DNA from: Whitmania pigra
Taxonomy: Eukaryota; Annelida; Clitellata; Hirudinida; Haemopidae
NCBI GenBank assembly: GCA_021613335.1
Contig: JAJTWR010000231.1
Span: forward strand, 2,812,001-2,876,000
DNA: 64,000 bases
Direction of reading: 5' to 3'
Shown: in pieces, positions 55,521-64,000 of the stretch
How positions within the stretch are numbered: position 1 is the first letter of the stretch
Layout: each line of letters begins with the position of its first letter
Notes under the pieces: model-generated
What the model saw: only the letters and a program-made list of their open reading frames with translations
What the model was told of the DNA's origin: nothing
Databases searched by the model: none
Position numbers and translations under genes: made by a program

Positions 55521-56345
55521 AGTGATGGGCAAATCTCAAATCGAATCTCCATGGTCAAATCTCAAATCATCTGTAAAATGATTCAAATCTCAAATCGAAT
55601 CTCAAAATTACAAATCAAATCCCAAATCGAATCAAATCTTCAAAAATTTACTGCTGCCGTAGCTTCGCAAATTTTTTCGAGCAAAACACAATCAAATTAA
55701 CAGCCAACATTCATTTATGACATTTTTATTACCTTTTAAAAAATTCATTAAACCCAGTTTGAGTCAGTTCTATGTTTCCTAAAGAGAAACAGTGACTCCA
55801 CAGTCGACGCTAACAATCGATTTCTGACTTTATTGAATCCATCATGTGAAGAAGAAGAGATCTTGCCTAATTGGTTGATGAGATTATTAATGTAGGACTT
55901 TTCTGTGAGCCACTGTCAGTAAAATGCGAATCAAGCAGCGGGGTGGTACCAAAAGGAACTAGTTTGAAACGACTATCCAACACAGTTGAGACCACATACT
56001 CTGGTCTTCTCATAGATTCCTGGAATCTGTTATGAAGAGCCGCACGAAGGTTTTTTTTCAGAGCAATTAACTGAGTTTTACAATTTGCAATTGCTCCATC
56101 AATCCCAATTAATGCAGGTATCACTTGAGAAATTGTGACACCATCACCTTGCAGCACCTATGTTGCTTCTTCAAATGTCTCAAGTAAAGAGACAAGCTCA
56201 AGCAGAAAAGAACGTGAAACTGTGATTCGAGGGACACCTGCACCTGAGCTGCGTTTGACGACCTTGGCTTTAACTAGAGTTTCATTAACCGCCTTCCATA
56301 CTGCAGCTTGAGATAATCTTCTTAGCATTATATTTCCTGCTATCT
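55521..56345 (-). mobile_element. hAT transposon relic (Ac/ZBED-type transposase)
   Basis: Minus-strand frame with one stop encodes WKAVNETLVKAKVVKRSSGA, SFLLELVSLLETFEEAT, then VLQGDGVTISQVIPALIGID, ALHNRFQESMRRPEYVVSTV and LDSRFKLVPF. These are the core of ZBED-like hAT transposases (the LDxRFK motif). Its left edge CAGTGATGGGCAAATCTC at 55521 is a typical hAT terminus. It is followed by a run of AAATCTCAAATCGAATC subterminal repeats (55533-55640). The other end was not found. Confidence 0.65.
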
Positions 56346-56409
56346 AACTCAGACATATTTAAAAGGCGGTAAAGCTGTAAGTAGAACAAGAAGCATGTAG
56401 CCTACAACG

Positions 56410-57120
56410 GCACCCCGTCATAACAGCCCGGCGACAGAATAGCGCAAGACAAAACAGCCCAGGACGGAAAAATTCCGTCAAAATGGCCCCGTCAAAATAG
56501 CCCAGGACAAAACAGCCCTGTCACCAGGGTCGGACTGGCTTAAAAAACCGACCCGGGAAATTTTATTTAACTCCTAGTTTCATCAACTTAAACATAAGAA
56601 ACACTAGAGTCTAAAATTTCTATTCACTATTAACTATTATAACAGCTTTTTCATCGTTTCACTAGTCGATGCTAAAACATCAATGATTTCATTGTTATTG
56701 ATTCTTGGAAAAGAGTCTCTCACAAGACATCAGCATGAATGATCGTAGAATTGACTGGTTCAGAAAATTTCTTAATCTGTTCAAAACGTATTTCAATTTT
56801 GAAAACTACCTCTCACAAGCAACTTGTGATGAGGATAATGTCAACACAAATTTGTAAGCCAGATAAAAATTTGAATAAGCAAGACTATGCAAGTTAAACT
56901 TCTGGATATCAATAATAACAACAAACAATACTCAAAACGGTCAAAGCATTCAAGCCACTAATTTCGAATTAAATTTTGATTCAGTTGCACAACATTTTTT
57001 AAAAATACATGGAGTTATCAAGGGGCTATTTTGTCGCCGGGTTGTTTTGTCCTGGGCTATTTTGTCGGGGCTATTTTGACGGGGCCATTTTGACGGGGCT
57101 ATTTTGACACCGGGCTGGAG
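56410..57120. mobile_element. Non-autonomous DNA element with long, internally repetitive inverted ends
   Basis: The left array (56410-56527) holds repeated AAAACAGCCC, GTCAAAATAGCCC and GACGGAAAAATTCC units. The right array (57021-57120) has the same units inverted: GGGGCTATTTTGACGGGGC, GGGCTATTTTGTC, GTTGTTTTGTCC. About 490 bp lie between, without a coding frame. Neither an obvious target duplication nor a known family name could be assigned. Confidence 0.6.
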
Positions 57121-57297
57121 TGGACCTGCAGCGGCGAGCTTAAAATAAAATTTCATTATATTTTCTTCTTCATGTAATTCCAAGTACTCATATTTTTCAA
57201 CAGACCCAACCTGGTAATATCGCAGCTTGTAAACATTTAGCTCGTATGTTGAGCGGTCTTAGCAGGCTTCGTCGTTTTTGTGCTTTGAAGTGAATGC

Positions 57298-58290
57298 AAA
57301 TGAATAAAGTTATGGGATCGGAGCACGAGAGAGTCAAGGGCCTCCTCGTTGACACCATCTCTTTGCTCTGCAAAAACCCATTGACCTACGCAAACCAGCT
57401 TAAAATTGAAGGGCTTATTGGGATAACAGTTGATGGTTACATGTTCTTGGTTCATATGGATCAACAGTTTGGTCTGAACGATGCTGACAAAATCAATTGA
57501 TCTCATTTTGCCAGAACAGGTGAAAGGACGCAATGCTGAAATTTTAGCCAATTAATTATTATTACAGTTTTTAATATGTTACCACTATTAGTTATAACAC
57601 TATTTACTATCAACTCCACTTTTAACTCAAAATTCCACATAAAGAATGAGCCGATAGGCACATCCAACGACCTCTGTGAATTTCCTCAAGGCGGTCCATC
57701 AAAACAAAAGGGAGGGTACACAAAATACCTAAAAACCCAAATGTTAACATCAAACTCGAGCCAGGTCGAACAAAACAGGAATCTCAGAATTCATTCTCCG
57801 CATCCGTACCGAGGAAAATACGTCGGCAACAGAAGACTCCTCCTCATAGCAACCGACATGGCAAGAGTGAAGAAGGTGCCATATCTCTTGATGATTACGA
57901 TGAGGAGCAGTTTGCAGGGATGTAGGAGAACTTTGAGGATGTAATGTCCGATCCATCCTATAAAATCCAGGGAGAAAAAATATGTGGTGATTGGCCCTAT
58001 GAGGCCCAAAAAAAACCAGCCGGGACCAGAGCAAGGGGACAAGGCATCTGTCCGGTCTTCGGAGGAACACATCTTACTATCCGGACGGAACAAGCCTCGT
58101 CATCACAGAATCCTCTCAATTCTGCGGCTACCCGGACTGCTTCAAGAGGTTTAAATTCAGACATGATCTTCTCAGGCACCAAACAAAAAAGTGTGGGAGG
58201 AAGCCTGCCAGAGCATCCAATTCAACCCCACAGAAGTTTACTATTATGTCGATGACGACAGCGACTTCATATCTGATGGAGTAATGATGG
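57298..58290 (+). pseudogene. Broken zinc-finger gene or gene fragments, family not recognised
   Basis: Several plus-strand pieces look protein-coding but do not connect cleanly. First (57298-57500): VKGLLVDTISLLCKNPLTYA then LKIEGLIGITVDGYMFLVHM, a compact helical-sheet module. Next (about 57850-58000): ISLDDYDEEQFAGM, an in-frame stop, ENFEDVMSDPSYKIQGEKI. Then (58075-58190): YYPDGTSLVITESSQFCGYP and DCFKRFKFRHDLLRHQTKKC. The last is a C2HC finger of spacing C-x4-C-x12-H-x4-C. Finally a shifted frame gives TEVYYYVDDDSDFISDGV. The stop and the frame change suggest decay, although unseen introns could rescue parts. I do not know the family. Confidence 0.4.
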
Positions 58291-58848
58291 AGAAGGTGAC
58301 TACGACTACAGTTATCAATAGCTTAAGTAGACCATTTTATTACCATAATGTGAATCTTGATTTCGTGTTTGTTGCCAGTGGGATTCACTGGCTTTATGAG
58401 ATTTTTTGGGATAAAAAAATCTTTGCTCACTGTCTGATTACTTGTTGAACAAAGTGTTTGCCCTATCAAGACAGGTAAATAGATGCTCGGCTCAATTTTT
58501 ACGTAATGTGAAATCTACTGTTAAAAATCTTTTGTTGGACATACCAATTTTTGCACTGTGTTGTCGGTCAGCTCATAAAGAGTTTTCTATTAGAAAGTTT
58601 GTGTTTTTACGGTTTGCAATGACAATTTCATCTCCAACATAGACAAAAGCATATGAAAAATCATTTATGAATGGCTCAACAACATGCTAATTCACTTTTG
58701 CAACTCACATCTGCGCTATTCTTCTCTTTTTCCTGCTAGTTTTGAGGTCAGTTGTACCATGATCACAGGTGACCTCTGGTTTGGGAAGATAACCAACAAC
58801 ATTACCTGTTGACTCTCCAAACCCATTTAGTTTTCCATTCCCACAATT

Positions 58849-59905
58849 TTATGCCAATGGTTTGTGGTTCTCTGTAGAATCTTTGTAATGTCCCAGTCTC
58901 TTGTGATGCTCGACTTCTCTGTCAACATTTGCGACTGCCTTAGGAAGAAGGCTGTCATCAATGAGCATCTTGATTGAGTTTGTTGCCCTCACCTTATTTG
59001 ACATGGACAGGGAATCTTCGATTAAGGGCAAATGGATCACAATTGGTCGACTCCACTCTGGAATCTTGAGGCCGATCTTTTTAAAGACCTGACCAGAAAG
59101 GTATGAATAATCATTTTCAAGCAATTGTGCATTAACCGAAGGTGATTTGTCACATTATTTTGCTAGCTCACTGAGCCTATGAAGAGTGTATTTCCTCTGA
59201 TTATAAGTCATTATTAAAGAGAAGATCTATTACAATTACATAAAAGTCTCAAATGCTCACCAAAGCCATGACTTCATCCACCTTGGCATGGATCTTCAGA
59301 TAACACCTTCTATCAAGCCTCATTTTTTGGAGATTGATGATAATCACTTTCCCATAATTTTCCTAGTGAGGAGTGGCTGGAGTGATGTCCCTAGGCAGAT
59401 GCACAAGTCTGACTGCCTGGAAAATAAATGGTTCTTAAACAATAAGTTGTTCAGAGGCACTCAAAATATGGATTGTAATCTATGCTGTAACGCAATAACA
59501 TAAACATAATGTATTATAATTAATCATAGCTATCTAATTAAACTGAATCACACATACACATACACTTAAAAGGCATTACGCCCTAGTGAAACAAAGCCTT
59601 CCATGCATCATTATGTTGGGATAGATTCACTTGCAGAATTTGTCAGATCTTTGGAGTTCTTTGGCTGGCAACTCATCTTCCCAATCCAAAATCGTGTCCT
59701 TCATTCTGCCTCTGAATCAAATGATGATCAATCAACAAATTTAATTTAAAGGTATTCAATGCAACAAGCAGTTCGTGGCTATACCACCTATGGAACCTCT
59801 AAAATCTGGAATTCCTACGTGCTCCCGTAATTACAACTATCTTTTTGCTGAATCATTTTCCCTTATGTTCATATGGTAACAAACCAGATGCGTATTTGAC
59901 GGACA
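58849..59905 (-). pseudogene. SIRT6: Sirtuin 6 pseudogene with retained splice sites
   Basis: SIRT6 is a nuclear NAD-dependent deacylase acting on chromatin and DNA repair. Pieces in family order on the minus strand: MSVKYASGLLPYEHKGK from Met 59905, then a stop; KKIVVITGA followed by a frame change to GIPDFRGSIGG (NAD-binding region with the GIST segment missing); GRMKDTILDWEDELPAKELQ (near 59632-59716); SDLCICLGTSLQ then a shortened, frame-shifted stretch to GKVIIINLQKMRLDRRC and IHAKVDEVMAL (near 59273-59419); FKKIGLKIPEWSRP and a long C-terminal tail ending at 58849. The segment between GIPDFRG and DTILDWED, which carries the catalytic His and zinc-binding cysteines in SIRT6, is absent. 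Donor/acceptor sites still fit (MAL to VFKK), so this is a decayed genomic copy, not a retrocopy. The last exon is long and open. Confidence 0.8.
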
Positions 59906-60561
59906 TTGCACGATTACACGATTTTAAAAAATCGTAATAAAACCCCTGTGCTTCTAATGCTTGTGCAAGTCTAGGCTTGTTGAGATTAAAAGGTAACCTA
60001 AGTTGTAAATGCAATTAGAAATGTATTATTATTTTACTTCTATAATAATTGAATAATTTTAATCCATGCAATCATTTCATATTTAATTTTAAATGTTTTA
60101 AAATTTGTATTTAAAAGATATTATTTTTATTTTATTTATATTATTATTAAACTGATTAAAGATCAAACTGTTTTATTTGTAAGTCATGTTAAGTAAATAA
60201 TAATTATACAAAGTCAGAGCCACATCTGGTGTGAGCCAAACAATATAGGTAGGCCATCCAAATAAATTTTGAACCCTCATGAGAAACTTTCGGTATGTCT
60301 GGACATATATCCGGACAACCGCTTGAATGTTTTGTGGTGAGTGGTTAGAACATTTGCACATATTTGTTCGATCGATACACTTATGGCATCAGTTTAAATT
60401 ATAAAAGTTGCACGAAACTGCGGACCAACATGCTTAATGATATGCAAATAGTGGCAACATGTAATAATGGGAAGGCTTTTAATGATTTTGACTGTAGGAA
60501 AGTAGTTTGCATACAGCGATTTTGAGACTTTAATAATCAGGACAAATGTAATTAATTCTAG
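59906..60561. other. Intergenic AT-rich spacer
   Basis: About 650 bp, very AT-rich (runs of ATTATTATTTT type around 60010-60170). No gene or repeat family recognised; the upstream exon expected for the TAX1BP3-like fragment was not found here. Confidence 0.4.
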
Positions 60562-60705
60562 AATCAAATGGTTATCCACAAGGTGCCATTACTTGACGAG
60601 AGAAGAAACCACAAGCTGGAAAGTCAAGATATTTATGTGGCTTTTCGATTAGCTGGTGGAATTGATCAAGACAATTCAAAAAGTCCTCAAGGTTACCCAG
60701 ACAAG
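60562..60705 (+). pseudogene. TAX1BP3: Orphan PDZ exon of a TAX1BP3 (TIP-1)-like gene
   Basis: TAX1BP3 is a small cytosolic protein that is little more than one PDZ domain. The exon 60562-60705 is 48 codons, in phase 0 at both ends, with acceptor TTCTAG and donor AAG|GTCAAC. It reads VIHKVPLLDERRNHKLESQD, then IYVAFRLAGGIDQDNSKSPQ and GYPDK, matching the start of the PDZ domain including the GGGIDQD-type loop. The next exon (the GIYVTRV segment) is not visible before the LINE at 61.8 kb, and no first exon is visible upstream. Either the gene is split by a long intron beyond recognition or this is a truncated fragment. Confidence 0.6.
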
Positions 60706-61799
60706 GTCAACCCCACCATCATTATCATGATCATCATCATTATTATTATTATAATAAACAAAAATTGCATCCAATTTAAAATAGATAGCGGGTATCAATG
60801 ATTCAAGTTAGGTTTCTGCCGTGTGCAACTCCGGGAGGTTACACGGACAGAAGAATGGATCCGGAAAACTGCAGCGTGTCGACTATCAGCAGCTACTCCA
60901 GTTTTCTTTCAGTCTTTTCCGACTCCAGTTGTGCCTCTAAGCAGAACATCAACGTCGATGGAAAGGAAAATCTGGACGATTTCCTCAACTTCGATGGACG
61001 CCATCTTTATTTTAGAGAGATTTATTAAACAAAAATATTCAAATACTAACATAAGGTTACAAAAATAACCAGCTTACTTACATAGATAGTCATACTTTTG
61101 TAAAAAAGGTCAACCTGAAGGGATATACTCCCACTGATGGGCTGCCTGTTCCAACGACAAAAAAAAACCACGAAAAAAATGAGATGATTTTACTTAGTCA
61201 GGATATATGATTTATAAGTATATTTGAAAATAGATATGGATTTAGAGGAAGCAATGGTGACAAGAATTGAAGAAAATATGTGAGGGCCAGAGCACTTCAA
61301 TGAAAATTTTTTGAGAAAATTCAGGTCTATTTTTGATATTTTTATATTTACAGACCGCAAATGATATAAGTGAATATCGGATGAACATTAAAAAAAGTTA
61401 TTGAATGAATGAGGCAATAGATTGTTTGAATATTTATACACAAAGAAAGCAATCAGAAAGTCATTTATTTGGTAAACGTTTAAAATTGAATTTTCATAGA
61501 AGATTGGCTTGGAAGATAACGAAGAAGGAATATTAAAGAATACGAAGAGAGCGTTTTTGAGATATGTGAAGGCATTTTAATCTTGTATAATTTGAAGCCC
61601 AAAAGATGCTGCATTATGATCAATATGGACAGATGAAAGTATAATATAACGTAAGTGAAACAGTTTTGTCAATATAAAACCGAATCTTAGATAATATACC
61701 GTTATTTTTTGAAATCTTGGATAAGACATAATTTATGTGATCTGACCAAGTCACATGCTCGTCCAACCACACACACACACAAAATTTACATTTTTGTAC
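60706..61799. other. Spacer without a supported gene
   Basis: Begins with a CATCATTATTATTATTATAAT-type microsatellite (60718-60755). A plus-strand frame at 60798-61028 (MDPENCSVSTISSYSSFLSV, NVDGKENLDDFLNFDGRHLY) is Ser-rich and not recognised; it might be an exon but nothing supports it. The rest is AT-rich, and a short CA repeat lies at 61770-61782. Confidence 0.35.
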
Positions 61800-63110
61800 A
61801 CGATTAATAACAACATCATTTCAGCATAACGAAACAGAGTGAATGGGTTTGGCGCTAGAATAAAACAGGATGTACTTTTTTAAATTTAGGGAAAGTTTAT
61901 TAGCACATAACCAGTCAAACAGAAAGCTTAGATTAATATTAATATTTGCTGTCAGCATTTCCAGATCACTGCCAGAACATAGCAAGGTAGCAACTAAAAT
62001 GAAATCGAAGAACTCAGAAACACGACACAAGTCATTAATATAAATAATGAATAAAAGTGGACCCAGAATGGGGCACGCCACAGGTGACGTGTTGAACCGG
62101 TGAAGTTGTGTTCAGAAGGTAAACCTGTTGTGCTCTATCCGACAAGTAGCTCCTGAACCATTCCAAAGCGATGCCTCTGACTCATAGTAGTCTAATTTTC
62201 TTAAGAGAATGGCGTGATTGACAGTGTCGGACGCCTTCGCTAAGTCCGGGAATATGCCAATTATTTAAATTTATTTTGGTCAATTGATTCTGCAATTTTT
62301 GTGTGAAGATGAATTAGTGCCATAGAAGTTGAGTGACCATTTCTGAAACCTAACTGATCATCTGAGATCATGGAAAATTTACAAAGATATTTGTAGAGCC
62401 TCGCGTGCATTACTTTTTCGAAGAACTTTGAGAAGTAGCTTAAGATTGAAATAGGTCTGTGGTTGGAAATTACTCGTGCACTATCAGACTTGTCTATTGG
62501 AATTACTTGGAATACACCCGAAGACTAGGAATAATTAATAAGGTCTGACAATACTGAGCTATACAAGAAATTGAGGCATTAACAAGGATCAGATCAATTT
62601 CATCAAGGCCAGAACTATCAGTTGTCTTCATTTGACCGGCAATATTCATGATCTCAATAGGCGGAGAAACATTGCAATTCGATTGCAATGAAGGAAATTT
62701 TAGGTAGGATTCAAAATTTCGAGAAGGGATGGGGATTTGTTGTGTCAGGTTACTGCCGATGTCTGCAAAAAAACTGTTGAAAGCTTTTGTTATATCCATA
62801 GATGAGGTTAGATTTTTGCCTTGATGGAGTTGAAAACATCAATATTATCTTCCGATTTGCGCCTATTCAATAAATGAGTAATCAAGTTCCAAGTTTTTTC
62901 ATATTGTTCTGATGCAACTTGAGTTTTGACGAATAGAATTCTTTGATGGCCTTTGTTTTCACAGACTTAAATTTGTTTCTGTGTAATACAAATGTTTGCT
63001 TATTAGAATCTGTTGGGTTCTTGATATATTTACGGTATAATATATTTTTTCCCGACATGCTGTTAGTAGACCAGCTGTCATCCATTCTTTTTGAGGTCAA
63101 AACTAAGCGA
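61800..63110 (-). mobile_element. Degenerate LINE (CR1/Daphne-like reverse transcriptase)
   Basis: Minus-strand pieces in order: KNILYRKYIKNPTDSNKQTF and NKFKSVKTKAIKEFYSSKL (62882-63100), FNSFFADIGSNLTQQI (62503-62799), then RPISILSYFSKFFEKVMHAR and DDQLGFRNGHSTSMALIHLH (62270-62490). Then ILGPLLFIIYINDLCRVSEF and WLCANKLSLNLKK (61821-62081). The catalytic FADD box is destroyed by a short deletion (FILVATLLCS), and frames change several times, so it is dead. The clade is judged from motif wording only. Confidence 0.75.
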
Positions 63111-63141
63111 AGTTGGAGACGAACGAGGCGAGCTGATGAGA

Positions 63142-64000
63142 GTTGGTTGGTTGGTTATTTATTAACGTCCATTTCATAACTAGATGATTAGGACGGGGAC
63201 AACAACAGAAGAGAACAACAGGAAACAACGGACATCGAGGTGCAACCAGTCCGAAAAAATAATTATATATATGAATAAATAAATAAATAAATACATACAT
63301 ACATATATAATAAGTAAACTAAGTGATGACATATGCAAATCAAGTGAGTAATGTCAATCGTCACAGAATAATTATATACAGAGTTTATGTACAGTCAGAG
63401 GTTTTCATCAAATCAGGTTTCTTCTCTTTTCATGGACCCACCGGAAGATGAGATCTATGCTAGCGTGATTGCTAAGCATAGTTCTCAAGTCAAGTGTCTG
63501 TATCTTGAGCTTCGACCTGATGTTCCGTCTGAGGGGTTCCTGACTAGGACACTCCATGAGGAAATGTTTAGTGGACTCCTCCATCCGAGGACAAGTTTTG
63601 CATTTGCCGCTGTTGAGCTTCTTCATTTGGAACAGGTAGCGGTTCAGATGACATCTTCCAAGCCGGAGTCTAGAGATGAGGACCTCCTTGCTTCTGGAGG
63701 AGCATTGGAAGATGCTCTTTGTCGTTGACTATCTCTGGACTTCATGATGGTGAGTGCCAGTGAAGGAATCCCACCTGCTCTGCCAGTCCTCTTCGGTCTT
63801 CCTGGCGACGAATCTTTTGGCGTCTTTGATAGATGCTGGGATTTGGCAATCTATCTGGCCTTGAGTTGTCGCAAGCTTCGCCAGAGTGTCGGCATTCTCG
63901 TTACCTGGAATGCCCACGTGGGCTGGTATCCAGACGAGAGTGACTTGCTGGTCTTGTTCTATGAAATCTGAAATCAAAGATAAAATTCTGTGAATTTCAG
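63142..64000 (-). mobile_element. LINE 3' end with RNase H domain, running off the right edge (I/Jockey-type)
   Basis: Minus strand. An RNase H end VTLVWIPAHVGIPGNENADT and LAKLATTQG (63729-63977) is followed by one in-frame amber codon after HHEVQR. The same frame then continues through LISRLRLGRCHLNRYLFQMK and the terminal cysteine/histidine motif GKCKTCPRMEESTKHFLMEC to a stop at 63408. A 3' UTR with CATCTAGTTATGAAATGGAC follows and the element ends in ATAAATAACCAACCAACC (63142-63160), a simple-repeat tail. Only one stop over about 190 codons means a young or nearly intact copy. The reverse transcriptase would lie beyond 64000. Confidence 0.75.

Noticed and set aside
55500..55660. The repeated AAATCTCAAATCGAATC units might be a CRISPR-like array.
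   Set aside because: Units are unevenly spaced with no unique spacers, the genome is an animal's, and they lie just inside a hAT terminus, where subterminal repeats are expected.
57237..57551. A 104-residue minus-strand frame.
   Set aside because: It is the complement of the better-supported plus-strand module at 57298-57500 and shows no recognisable motif.

Overview
This is an AT-rich animal nuclear window. Most genes are split by many short GT-AG introns (about 60-500 bp, occasionally 2 kb). Gene density is high, there are no operons, and the products are classic metazoan ones. Dispersed tRNA-derived SINEs, non-LTR retrotransposons, hAT relics and a small MITE family fill introns and spacers. 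The species cannot be fixed from sequence alone. The compact intron-rich layout and a secreted PAN plus fibrinogen-like gene would suit a lophotrochozoan such as an annelid, but that is only a guess.

Layout. 1-4054 (-): transportin-3-like importin, 3' end outside the window. 5070-9908 (-): serine palmitoyltransferase subunit 1. 10771-11604 (+): a small two-membrane-segment protein. 11727-13770 (-): scavenger decapping enzyme DcpS. 13771-15674: transposon debris, including a hAT relic with a perfect 183-bp tandem duplication. 15785-20356 (-): katanin p60 with a SINE and a hAT relic in its introns. 21403-29464 (-): a complete ADAM metalloprotease gene of the meltrin type. 31401-34532 (-): a full-length telomerase reverse transcriptase with no introns. 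36790-40242 (-): cytosolic asparaginyl-tRNA synthetase. 41106-44438 (-): ALG12 mannosyltransferase. 47706-49862 (+): a C2H2 zinc-finger protein joining Kruppel-like central fingers to an Ikaros/Hunchback-like C-terminal finger pair. 51303-55232 (+): a secreted PAN plus fibrinogen-like protein. From about 55.2 kb rightward the window is mostly decayed: a hAT relic, an inverted-repeat DNA element, a broken zinc-finger gene, a SIRT6 pseudogene that keeps its splice sites, an orphan TAX1BP3 PDZ exon, and two LINEs on the minus strand, one running off the right edge.

The genes do not form one pathway; they are housekeeping genes (nuclear import, sphingolipid synthesis, mRNA cap turnover, microtubule severing, telomere synthesis, translation, N-glycosylation) lying side by side. 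The items most worth a second look are the intronless TERT between intron-rich neighbours, the unusual zinc-finger combination, the SIRT6 pseudogene, the SINE that shares a 3' tail with a resident LINE, and the palindromic-ended MITE family. Exon boundaries were read by eye from splice consensus and homology to remembered families, so ends of individual exons may be off by a few bases.
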